6,136 bases of DNA from an uncultured Erysipelotrichaceae bacterium. GTDB lineage: Bacteria > Bacillota_I > Bacilli_A > Erysipelotrichales > Coprobacillaceae. The stretch covers positions 1-6,136 of the forward strand of contig UQVG01000128.1 in the NCBI GenBank assembly GCA_900544435.1, in the 5' to 3' direction. Every line of letters starts with the position of its first letter. Position 1 is the first letter of the stretch. Shown piece by piece: positions 1 to 5,312 of the stretch. Made by a program: the position numbers and the translations under genes. Below the pieces are notes generated by a model that saw only the letters and a program-made list of their open reading frames with translations, had not been told where the DNA came from and searched no databases.

Positions 1-1
1 G

Positions 2-31
2 TATTTACCAAAAAAAGATAATAATAACTAG
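2..31 (+). CDS. Possible 3' end of an upstream gene (partial)
   Basis: Reading from base 2 gives a short Lys/Asn-rich tail (YLPKKDNNN) ending in a TAG stop at 29-31, eight bases before a hairpin terminator, which is where a gene end is expected. The first frame also stops nearby (TAA 19-21), and the third runs to TGA 48-50 inside the hairpin, so the true frame cannot be fixed from so few codons. No function can be assigned. What supports a gene here is the terminator behind it rather than the peptide itself. Confidence 0.3.
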   Translation, partial: YLPKKDNNN

Positions 32-38
32 GTCGAGG

Positions 39-65
39 GAAACAGTATGATACTGTTTCTTTTTT
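39..65 (+). terminator. Rho-independent terminator of the upstream unit
   Basis: A perfect 9-bp stem (GAAACAGTA at 39-47 with TACTGTTTC at 51-59) closes a 3-base TGA loop and is followed directly by six T (60-65). This separates whatever lies to the left from the two-component operon. Confidence 0.85.
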
Positions 66-88
66 ATATGAAATATGATGGAATAGAG

Positions 89-116
89 TTGAATCTTTAA
101 GATATCATAATATAAA
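89..116 (+). promoter_or_regulatory. Candidate sigma-A promoter for the two-component operon
   Basis: TTGAAT at 89-94 (4/6 to TTGACA) and TATAAA at 111-116 (5/6 to TATAAT) are separated by 16 bases. Initiation would fall near 123, placing the direct repeat at 134-150 just downstream of the start site, a position that suggests repression. The region is so AT-rich that chance matches are likely, and an alternative -10 (TATATT, 162-167) exists. Confidence 0.3.
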
Positions 117-133
117 ATAAAATTATTAAAGAA

Positions 134-150
134 CTTACACAAAGATTACA
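134..150 (+). promoter_or_regulatory. Candidate OmpR-family operator (11-bp-period direct repeat)
   Basis: CTTACA (134-139) and ATTACA (145-150) form a direct repeat with a 5-base spacer, giving the 11-bp helical period typical of OmpR/PhoB-family dimer sites. The form resembles the TT(A/C/T)ACA-N5 repeats bound by Bacillus subtilis PhoP. On the other strand it reads TGTAAT-N5-TGTAAG, one base off the WalR pattern TGTWAH-N5-TGTWAH. It lies 40-56 bases before the start of an OmpR-family regulator, so autoregulation is the simplest inference. A TATATT (162-167) begins 11 bases after the repeat, the geometry of an activator site replacing a -35 element; that would give a leader of only about 16 bases. 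Confidence 0.4.
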
Positions 151-174
151 AATAAAGAAAGTATATTAAAGATG

Positions 175-182
175 AAGGGAGG
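175..182 (+). promoter_or_regulatory. Ribosome binding site fixing the response-regulator start
   Basis: AAGGGAGG sits 7 bases before ATG 190. The upstream in-frame ATG at 172 overlaps this site and has no ribosome binding site of its own, so 190 is the real start. Confidence 0.85.
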
Positions 183-189
183 CATTGTT

Positions 190-858
190 ATGAAGATACT
201 ACTTGCTGAAGATCATGATCATTTAAGAGAAATACTAGAAGATTACTTAGTAGAAAATGGGTATGAAGTAAAAAGTTTTGATAATGGAGAAGATGCTTAT
301 TATTGTTTTTTAATAGAAAGTTTTGATCTTATTTTATTAGATGTAATGATGCCTAAGATGGATGGATTTACTTTATGTCAAAAGATACGTGAAAAAGAAG
401 AAACACCGATACTTTTTATTACAGCTAAAGTACAAGAAGTTGATCAATTAAAGGGTTATGAATTAGGTTGTGATGATTATATTATTAAACCATTTTCCTT
501 ACCTGTATTACTTGCTAAATGTAAAGCTATTACAAACAGAAAACATTATCAATATGTCAAAAGAGGTATATTAAAGTTAAATACAAGAGAAAAACAAGCA
601 TATCTTAATAATCAAAATTTGAATTTAAAAATAATAGATTATAAAATATTAGAATATTTTATAAAAAATCCAAATCAAATCTTATCTAGAGAACAAATTT
701 TATTAAAAGTATGGGGATTTGATTATAAAGGTCAAGAAAGAAGTGTTGATACACATGTTAAAATATTAAGAAAAGCCTTGGGACCTTATCAAAAGGGAAT
801 AAAGACAGTGATTAAACAAGGTTATTGTTTTGAAACGAAGGTGTTTGAAAATGGTTGA
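190..858 (+). CDS. OmpR/PhoB-family response regulator
   Basis: This is a cytoplasmic transcription factor of 222 residues, the usual length for the family, and the likely partner of the histidine kinase that follows. The receiver domain spans about 1-115. It has the acidic pair E7/D8, phospho-acceptor D51 in LLDVMMPKMDG, switch T78 in FITAK, and conserved K100 in YIIKPF. The C-terminal winged-helix DNA-binding domain (about 125-220) carries the SREQILLKVWG segment and the recognition-helix motif SVDTHVKILRKAL. The start is set by AAGGGAGG at 175-182; an in-frame ATG at 172 would add six residues but lies on that site. The kinase start codon lies inside the last codons (8-base overlap), so the two are translationally coupled. 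All catalytic residues are intact. Whether it is closer to PhoP, WalR, VanR or another subgroup cannot be told from the sequence alone; its targets are unknown apart from a plausible autoregulatory repeat at 134-150. Confidence 0.95.
   Translation: MKILLAEDHDHLREILEDYLVENGYEVKSFDNGEDAYYCFLIESFDLILLDVMMPKMDGFTLCQKIREKEETPILFITAKVQEVDQLKGYELGCDDYIIKPFSLPVLLAKCKAITNRKHYQYVKRGILKLNTREKQAYLNNQNLNLKIIDYKILEYFIKNPNQILSREQILLKVWGFDYKGQERSVDTHVKILRKALGPYQKGIKTVIKQGYCFETKVFENG
837..841 (+). promoter_or_regulatory. Ribosome binding site fixing the kinase start
   Basis: GAAGG lies 9 bases before ATG 851, inside the end of the response-regulator gene. It favours ATG 851 over an in-frame TTG at 830, which would add seven charged residues in front of the first membrane segment. 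Confidence 0.6.
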
Positions 859-2419
859 TTTTTTAAGAGCGTTAAGTATTGTTTTATTATTAGGCATGTT
901 TTATCTTGCCTTTAAAAATAAGAAATTTAAAAGATTTTTATTAATTGAAAGTGTGTTAATTATTGTTTTTATTATAGGTAGGCAGATGTACACGAGTAAT
1001 CTTAATACAATGGATACTGTTATGTGGTCACTAGCAAGTGATGTTACGAATAAAATGATAACGCAAAGTGATAAAAATATTGGAAATAATATGCATGATG
1101 TACTATCTACTATTTATGATGGTAATGGTTTTGATATTAAACAAAATATAGCTTTTGAATATAAAGTAAAAGATAAATATAAATTAAATAATAAAAACTT
1201 TATTATCTTTTTTAAAGATAGTACAAATGATAAGTATACTCTTTTTAATCTAGAAAAATCTTTTAATAAAAAAGATATAAATAATTTATTAGACTTTTAT
1301 AATCAAAATCAAGATGGTTGTACTATAAAAAAGATGAGTTTTCATTCAAAAGATAATCAATACATCATAGATCAAATTGTCTTTTATGATGAAAATAGTC
1401 ATATGACTTATAAACTCGGTAACTCACAAGGAACAATGAATTATTATTCATGGTATAAATATCAAAATAAAAAAGCAAACGATCAAAATAGACTTGGTGA
1501 TTTTGAATTAATGTTTTTTAATTCAAAACAAACACTAGAAAAGAATCCAAAAGAAAAAGATATTAAAGTAGAACAAGAAACATGTGCTATTTCTTCTGAT
1601 AAGTCAAAGATATATGTTCATTATGTAAATAAAGAAAATAGTATAAAACTTAATATGTTTATCGATACCCCAAATATTGTTTTAGATAGTCTAAAAGATA
1701 GATTTATTTTAATGTTTAGTTTAGTACAAATTATTCTATCATGTATTTATTTTATATATATGTATCTTGAAAATGAAAGAGAAAAGCTTAATAAAACAAG
1801 AGATTTATTTATTAATGCCATGGCTCATGAAATGAAAACACCGAATGCTGTTATTTTAAATAGTGCAGAGATATTATTAGAAAATATCAAACCTGAAAAA
1901 CAACATAAATACTTAAGAATGATCGAAGATGAATCTAAGCATATGAATAATCTTTTAAATCAAATGTTGATATATACAAGAACGACAAAGTCTTATCAGT
2001 TGCATAAACAAAATTATAATCTTTCGCCAATGATTGAAGAAGTATTAAAACATTATGATTTAGAATCAAAAATCATTACGATTGATATTGATCCTAAAAT
2101 CAATATTTCATGTGATCAACAATTGATGATGATTGTCTTCGATAATCTAATCAACAATGCTTTTAAATATGCAAATAAAAAAATAAATATTGTTTATAGA
2201 CAAGAAAAAATAATTATAAGTAACGATGGATCAAAAATAGAAAATAAAGATATTAATCATATATTTGAACCTCTCTATAAAGCAGATGTATCCAGAAATG
2301 ATACACATTCTACAGGAATGGGATTAGCGATTGTTAGAAATATTTTAGATTTACACAACTATACTTGTAAAGTTGTACAAGACGAAGAAGTTCATTTTAT
2401 CATAGAGATGAATAAGTAA
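851..2419 (+). CDS. Membrane sensor histidine kinase
   Basis: This 522-residue kinase should autophosphorylate on His and pass phosphate to D51 of the upstream regulator. Hydrophobic segments are at about 4-21, 29-43 and 285-306. The Lys-rich loop 22-28 should be cytoplasmic, so the N-terminus is predicted outside, with a large extracytoplasmic region of about 240 residues (44-284) that I do not recognise; it is Lys/Asn/Asp-rich. The cytoplasmic part has the HisKA H-box NAMAHEMKTPNAV with phospho-acceptor His326, an N-box around DNLINNAFKYA (431-441), a G1 box at N458-D459-G460, an F-box IFEPLYKAD (471-479) and a G2 box STGMGL (487-492), so it looks catalytically complete. I see no HAMP domain: only about 20 residues separate the last membrane segment from the H-box. 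Oddities are Asn instead of the usual Leu after the H-box Pro, and a G1 box lacking the second Gly. It overlaps the regulator gene by 8 bases. The ligand is unknown. Confidence 0.93.
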   Translation: MVDFLRALSIVLLLGMFYLAFKNKKFKRFLLIESVLIIVFIIGRQMYTSNLNTMDTVMWSLASDVTNKMITQSDKNIGNNMHDVLSTIYDGNGFDIKQNIAFEYKVKDKYKLNNKNFIIFFKDSTNDKYTLFNLEKSFNKKDINNLLDFYNQNQDGCTIKKMSFHSKDNQYIIDQIVFYDENSHMTYKLGNSQGTMNYYSWYKYQNKKANDQNRLGDFELMFFNSKQTLEKNPKEKDIKVEQETCAISSDKSKIYVHYVNKENSIKLNMFIDTPNIVLDSLKDRFILMFSLVQIILSCIYFIYMYLENEREKLNKTRDLFINAMAHEMKTPNAVILNSAEILLENIKPEKQHKYLRMIEDESKHMNNLLNQMLIYTRTTKSYQLHKQNYNLSPMIEEVLKHYDLESKIITIDIDPKINISCDQQLMMIVFDNLINNAFKYANKKINIVYRQEKIIISNDGSKIENKDINHIFEPLYKADVSRNDTHSTGMGLAIVRNILDLHNYTCKVVQDEEVHFIIEMNK

Positions 2420-2420
2420 T

Positions 2421-2452
2421 AAAAAGTTTATGTAGAAATACATAGACTTTTT
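2421..2452 (+). terminator. Terminator after the two-component operon
   Basis: A hairpin begins two bases after the kinase stop. The 14-base arms 2421-2434 and 2439-2452 pair throughout, with one G-U wobble (T2428/G2445), around a GAAA tetraloop. The functional core is GTTTATGTA/TACATAGAC followed by five T. The matching 5' A-run makes it potentially bidirectional. Its T-tail overlaps the candidate sigma-gene promoter. Confidence 0.8.
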
Positions 2453-2482
2453 GTTACCTTTTTTCTATATAAAACGTATTAT
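2452..2482 (+). promoter_or_regulatory. Candidate ECF-type autoregulatory promoter of the sigma gene
   Basis: TGTTAC (2452-2457) and CGTA (2475-2478) are separated by 17 bases. This resembles ECF promoters of Bacillus subtilis (sigma-X type TGTAAC-N17-CGAC, sigma-W type TGAAAC-N16-CGTA) and would let the sigma factor drive its own gene. A sigma-A-like TATTAT (2477-2482) overlaps the second element but lacks a good -35 at normal spacing. Initiation near 2485-2489 would leave a leader of about 22-26 bases carrying the palindrome AAGAGCTCTT (2489-2498) and the ribosome binding site. Confidence 0.4.
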
Positions 2483-2498
2483 AAGTGAAAGAGCTCTT

Positions 2499-2505
2499 GA
2501 GGAGG
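2499..2505 (+). promoter_or_regulatory. Ribosome binding site fixing the sigma-factor start
   Basis: GAGGAGG is 5 bases before ATG 2511. An in-frame TTG at 2451 would add 20 residues but lies in the preceding terminator tail and has no site in front, so 2511 is the start. Confidence 0.85.
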
Positions 2506-2510
2506 CAGTT

Positions 2511-2993
2511 ATGAAGATAGATACAGAACAAGTGATTGCAACATATAAAGATCGTATTTTTGCGATAGGATTAACGATGTTAAAAAATCCTGATGATGCT
2601 GAGGATGTTGTTCAAGAAACTTTTCTTAGATATCATACATATAAAAAAGATTTTGAATCAAAGGAACATATAGAATCTTGGTTATATAAAGTAGCAATTA
2701 ATAAAGCTAAAGATATTCAAAGAAAGTTTTGGAAAAGAAAACAAATATCTATGGAAGATTATATGGCAACGATTCCATTTGATAGATCACAGGATGAAGA
2801 ATTATTTCAAGCAGTGATGGCTTTGCCATCAAAGTATAGTATTGTTATTCATTTGTATTATTATGAAGATTATTCAATTAGAGAAATTGCTCAACAATTA
2901 AAATTAAATGAAGGAAATGTCAAAGTAAGACTTTCTAGAGCAAGAAAATTATTAAAAGAACAACTTAAGGAGAACTGGAACGATGAAGAATAA
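2511..2993 (+). CDS. ECF-family RNA polymerase sigma factor (sigma-70 group 4)
   Basis: At 160 residues this is a typical short ECF sigma with only regions 2 and 4. Region 2 (about 8-78) contains the DDAEDVVQETF segment (28-38) for core-polymerase binding and WLYKVAINKAKD (57-68) for -10 recognition. A short acidic linker (82-97) leads to region 4 (about 98-153), whose helix-turn-helix (SIREIAQQLKLNEGNVKVRLSRARKLL) reads the -35 element. It would direct RNA polymerase to stress promoters when released from its membrane partner. The start is ATG 2511, supported by GAGGAGG and by alignment of region 2 near the N-terminus. The next gene starts 11 bases before this stop, indicating translational coupling as in sigma/anti-sigma pairs. 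The regulon is unknown; the nearest candidate target is its own promoter at 2452-2482. Confidence 0.93.
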   Translation: MKIDTEQVIATYKDRIFAIGLTMLKNPDDAEDVVQETFLRYHTYKKDFESKEHIESWLYKVAINKAKDIQRKFWKRKQISMEDYMATIPFDRSQDEELFQAVMALPSKYSIVIHLYYYEDYSIREIAQQLKLNEGNVKVRLSRARKLLKEQLKENWNDEE

Positions 2994-3615
2994 AGAAGCG
3001 TATAAACAAGCATTTAAACATGTTCACTATCAAAAAGAAGTTAATTTAAGTCAAAAAAGAATTCCTAAATCTCTTGTAACCATTATGACTTCATTCATCG
3101 TATTACTTTCTACCTTTACTGTAGCTTATGCTTTTGATGTAGGAGGTATTCAAAGTAAATTAGAAGTATGGTTTCGAGGAGAAAAAAGAAACGTTCAATA
3201 TAAGGAAGAAGATAAAAATGCTTATCATTTCTATACAACAGATGAGGACGGTAATGTAGTTGATATGGGTATAAACATGGGATTTAAAGGAACACTTACA
3301 GGAATAGAACCAATGAATGGTGATGAACTTGCAGAAAGTATGAATGATGATAGTGAAATTGTTTATAACGAAAAAGAGGATAAATATTTATTCTATTATC
3401 AAAATAAGGTAGTGGATATTACGCATATGTTTGATAAAGAAAAGGAATGTTATTTAGTGATCAATAATGGTGAAAAAGATATCTATTTTGTTATTAGTTA
3501 TAAAGATCAAATAGATGAGGATAGTACTATATCACAGTATAGTGATGAAAATGCAGCAGTTACACAAGGTGTAACGGTTAAAGATATTAAGGATCGATTT
3601 GTAAGAATTAAGTAA
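2983..3615 (+). CDS. Membrane-anchored partner of the ECF sigma factor, probable anti-sigma factor
   Basis: This 210-residue protein has a basic N-terminus of about 30 residues, one membrane segment (about 31-50), and a 160-residue acidic domain predicted outside the cell. Its start overlaps the sigma gene by 11 bases, with AAGGAG at 2967-2972. That position and topology are those of an anti-sigma factor that holds the sigma at the membrane. However, the cytoplasmic tail is short and has no cysteines, so the zinc anti-sigma domain (HxxxCxxC) is absent. The juxtamembrane stretch AYAFDVGGIQSKLEVWF (48-64), with a Trp/Phe-rich strand and GEKR after it, looks like a conserved motif of small sigma-linked membrane proteins in Bacillota; this is a recollection, not a search. 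The A-Y-A at the end of the membrane segment could also be a signal-peptidase site, giving a secreted product. The role is inferred from context; a co-expressed sensor or target of the sigma is the alternative. Confidence 0.7.
   Translation: MKNKEAYKQAFKHVHYQKEVNLSQKRIPKSLVTIMTSFIVLLSTFTVAYAFDVGGIQSKLEVWFRGEKRNVQYKEEDKNAYHFYTTDEDGNVVDMGINMGFKGTLTGIEPMNGDELAESMNDDSEIVYNEKEDKYLFYYQNKVVDITHMFDKEKECYLVINNGEKDIYFVISYKDQIDEDSTISQYSDENAAVTQGVTVKDIKDRFVRIK
3559..3575. repeat. 17-bp perfect inverted repeat (7-3-7) near the end of the sigma-partner gene
   Basis: GTTACAC (3559-3565) and GTGTAAC (3569-3575) flank a 3-base AAG spacer. It lies in coding sequence (Val-Thr-Gln-Gly-Val), 38 bases before the stop and about 92 bases before the next start codon. 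It could be an operator for the next gene, a small mRNA hairpin, or a coincidence. Confidence 0.35.
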
Positions 3616-3639
3616 AAATGGAGGTTTCCTCCATTTTTT
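3614..3639 (+). terminator. Terminator after the sigma operon
   Basis: An 11-bp perfect stem (AAAAATGGAGG at 3614-3624 with CCTCCATTTTT at 3628-3638) closes a TTT loop and ends in a T-run. It uses the last two bases of the stop codon as its 5' arm and runs straight into the next promoter. Confidence 0.88.
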
Positions 3640-3647
3640 GATACAAT
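3638..3647 (+). promoter_or_regulatory. Candidate extended -10 promoter for the 3668 gene
   Basis: TGATACAAT (3639-3647) is an extended -10 element (TGN plus TACAAT, 5/6) placed immediately after the terminator T-run. The hexamer 17 bases upstream (TGGAGG) is a poor -35 and lies in the hairpin, so the TGN extension would have to compensate. Initiation near 3654 would fall within the strong ribosome binding site AAAGGAGG (3653-3660), giving a very short leader; read-through from upstream is an alternative. Confidence 0.4.
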
Positions 3648-3667
3648 AAGATAAAGGAGGAAATCTT

Positions 3668-4372
3668 ATGGAATTACTTTTTGTTTTCGCAATGATTCTT
3701 ATTGTTCTTTATTACTTTTATCAAAAAAGACCTAAAACCCATTTTCCAAATATCTCCTATCAAGATCATAAAAAACATGCAATCAACTATAAAAAAATAA
3801 AACCCAATAATAAACAACCACAAGATTTACAATATACAACCTATTTACTTTCATTAATAAATGAACTTCCTCAAGATGAATTTATTCTTATTTATGCATG
3901 TTTAAAAAAATGGGAAAAACAAGGAGAAGTTATATTAGAGGATGTTGATGGAGAACTCAATATTCATTTTAATAAAACTTATACAAATAATCTTGTTGAA
4001 GATCAATTATTCCAAATGCTTTATCGTTTAGAAATAGATCATATTGTAGAAAATGAAGTTATTAGAAAATGGATAGAAGCGGATTTTGATAAGGTGGTTC
4101 AATGGGAAAAAGCTTATCTAAAAGATATGCAAAACAAACTCAAACAAGAACATAAATTTGTAGATGAAAGATATAGTATAGAAATCTATCATGATTTAGA
4201 AAACTTACTCGGTTATAAAAAATATTTAGATGCGTATAAAGAAGTAGAAACAGAAGATGAAAACATCTATGCAATGTTATTTGGATTAGAGGAATGTCCT
4301 TATCATATGTATACTTTCTTTGTTATGGAAAATACAGATGATAAGCCAATGATAAAAAGCTCATTAAAATAG
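3668..4372 (+). CDS. Single-pass membrane protein resembling the C-terminal domain of DUF2207/YciQ-like proteins
   Basis: This 234-residue protein has an N-terminal anchor (about 3-18) followed by QKRPK, so the rest should be cytoplasmic. A Lys/Asn/Pro-rich linker (19-53) leads to a helical domain whose segments recall the cytosolic tail of DUF2207 membrane proteins. These are LLSLINELPQDEFILIYACL with a charged strand after it (60-95), a second winged-helix-like unit (about 110-165), and the signature pair LGYKKYLDAY (181-190) and DENIYAMLFGL (197-207), matching the family's GF-K-YL-DF and YL-YA--LG pattern. The family's usual N-terminal extracytoplasmic beta domain and extra membrane segments are absent. 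The similarity is from memory and the molecular function of the family is not established. The start is ATG 3668, seven bases after a near-perfect AAAGGAGG. It is a monocistronic unit between two terminators. Confidence 0.85.
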   Translation: MELLFVFAMILIVLYYFYQKRPKTHFPNISYQDHKKHAINYKKIKPNNKQPQDLQYTTYLLSLINELPQDEFILIYACLKKWEKQGEVILEDVDGELNIHFNKTYTNNLVEDQLFQMLYRLEIDHIVENEVIRKWIEADFDKVVQWEKAYLKDMQNKLKQEHKFVDERYSIEIYHDLENLLGYKKYLDAYKEVETEDENIYAMLFGLEECPYHMYTFFVMENTDDKPMIKSSLK

Positions 4373-4398
4373 AATCAGATTTTGTCTGATTCTATTTT
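4366..4398 (+). terminator. Terminator after the DUF2207-C-like gene
   Basis: A 14-bp perfect stem (4366-4379 with 4385-4398) closes a 5-base loop; the core is TAGAATCAGA/TCTGATTCTA, followed by TTTT. It incorporates the TAG stop codon. The symmetric A-run and T-run would allow termination in both directions. Confidence 0.87.
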
Positions 4399-4415
4399 CT
4401 TTCATATCATGAAAG
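4399..4415. repeat. 17-bp perfect inverted repeat upstream of the HAD gene, possible operator
   Basis: CTTTCAT (4399-4405) and ATGAAAG (4409-4415) flank a 3-base ATC spacer, 57-73 bases before the HAD start codon and immediately after the previous terminator. A dimeric regulator site is plausible, but no regulator gene that would recognise it is identifiable in the window. Confidence 0.4.
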
Positions 4416-4439
4416 TTGTGTAAATATAAATTCTTTTTT

Positions 4440-4448
4440 TGATAAGAT
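4440..4448 (+). promoter_or_regulatory. Candidate extended -10 promoter for the HAD gene
   Basis: TGATAAGAT (4440-4448) follows a run of T and resembles the TGATANNAT elements before the 3668 and 5348 genes, but TAAGAT is only 4/6 to consensus and no good -35 stands 16-18 bases upstream. Initiation near 4455 would give a leader of about 17 bases containing AAGAGGG (4460-4466). Confidence 0.3.
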
Positions 4449-4471
4449 AAAAGTAAGAAAAGAGGGATAAT

Positions 4472-5290
4472 ATGTATAAAATTATAGCGTGTGATTTAGA
4501 TGAAACATTGTTAAGTGATGATCGTACTATTTCTAAAGAGAATATTGAAGCCATTCAAAAAGCTAAAGAGTTAGGGGTTAAATTTGTTCCAGCAACTGGA
4601 AGAGGCTTTAATACAGTTGGTGGAACACTCAAAGATTTAGGGTTGTATGATTTAGAAAATGAATATGTGATTTCTTATAATGGTGGAGCTATTACTGAAA
4701 ATAAAGGAAGTAAGTTACTTCATTTTGAAGGAATTTCTTTTGAAAAAGCCAGTGAGCTTTATAAAAGAGGTTTAAGTTATGATGTTTGTATTCACGTTTA
4801 TACAAAAGATATGGTTTATGCTTATAAATATGTTCAAGAAGAAAAAGATTATTTAGCAGGTAGAATGGAAGTTACTGAAATCTTTGATGATAATATTGAT
4901 TTTTTAAAGGGACAAGAAATTGTAAAAGTCTTATATATGAATACAGATTATCAGTATTTAAAGAAAATTGAAAATGATTTAAAAGAGATAACAGGTGACG
5001 TAGATGTCAGTTATTCATCTAATCGTTATATTGAATTTAATCATCAAGGGGTCAATAAGGGACAAGGTTTAAAGAAACTTGCAGAATTGTTAGGGGTAGA
5101 TATAAAAGATACAATTGCAATTGGTGATAACTTTAATGATTTATCAATGATCAAAGTAGCGGGTCTAGGTGTAGGTGTACAAAATACAGTTGAAGAAATG
5201 AAAAAAGAATGTGATATTATCACTAAGGCAACAAATAATCAAGGAGCTATTGCAGAAGTAATCAATCAATATATTTTAGGCACAAATTAA
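4472..5290 (+). CDS. Cof-type HAD-superfamily phosphatase (IIB cap)
   Basis: This is a cytosolic 272-residue Mg-dependent hydrolase of the Cof/YidA-like group, which dephosphorylates small molecules such as sugar phosphates or phosphorylated cofactors; the exact substrate cannot be read from the sequence. All four HAD motifs are present. Motif I is DLDETLL with nucleophile D8 and acid/base D10, motif II is PATGR with T42, motif III is K196 in GVNKGQGL, and motif IV is IGDNFNDLSM with metal ligands D219 and D223. Residues of about 85-190 between motifs II and III form the C2B cap. The length is normal for the family. ATG 4472 has AAGAGGG (4460-4466) five bases before it, and MYKIIACDLDETLL is a standard family N-terminus. 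It stands alone between two terminators; a palindrome at 4399-4415 may regulate it. Confidence 0.95.
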   Translation: MYKIIACDLDETLLSDDRTISKENIEAIQKAKELGVKFVPATGRGFNTVGGTLKDLGLYDLENEYVISYNGGAITENKGSKLLHFEGISFEKASELYKRGLSYDVCIHVYTKDMVYAYKYVQEEKDYLAGRMEVTEIFDDNIDFLKGQEIVKVLYMNTDYQYLKKIENDLKEITGDVDVSYSSNRYIEFNHQGVNKGQGLKKLAELLGVDIKDTIAIGDNFNDLSMIKVAGLGVGVQNTVEEMKKECDIITKATNNQGAIAEVINQYILGTN

Positions 5291-5306
5291 GTTTTGTGCT
5301 TTTTTT
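5280..5306 (+). terminator. Terminator after the HAD gene
   Basis: A 7-bp stem (GCACAAA 5280-5286 with TTTGTGC 5293-5299) closes a 6-base loop and is followed by seven T (5300-5306). The stop codon TAA (5288-5290) lies in the loop, so a ribosome finishing the HAD gene would cover the hairpin's 5' arm. Confidence 0.82.
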
Positions 5307-5312
5307 CTTTCT

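Noticed and set aside
172..192. ATG 172 as the start of the response regulator
   Set aside because: It overlaps the ribosome binding site AAGGGAGG that serves ATG 190, and receiver domains normally begin with MKILL-type sequence at residue 1.
208..222. GATCATGATCAT repeat/palindrome in the response-regulator gene
   Set aside because: It encodes the D-H-D-H stretch of the receiver's acidic pocket region, so codon content explains it.
830..850. TTG 830 as the kinase start
   Set aside because: ATG 851 has GAAGG at a workable distance and places the membrane segment at the N-terminus; the TTG has no site in front.
2489..2498. AAGAGCTCTT palindrome before the sigma ribosome binding site
   Set aside because: Ten bases of perfect symmetry can occur by chance at this length and it does not extend; noted only as part of the leader.
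2451..2510. TTG 2451 as the sigma-factor start
   Set aside because: It lies in the terminator tail and would precede a strong GAGGAGG that serves ATG 2511; the extra 20 residues match nothing in ECF sigma factors.
4466..4471. GATAAT as a -10 element for the HAD gene
   Set aside because: It touches the start codon, so any transcript would lack the ribosome binding site.
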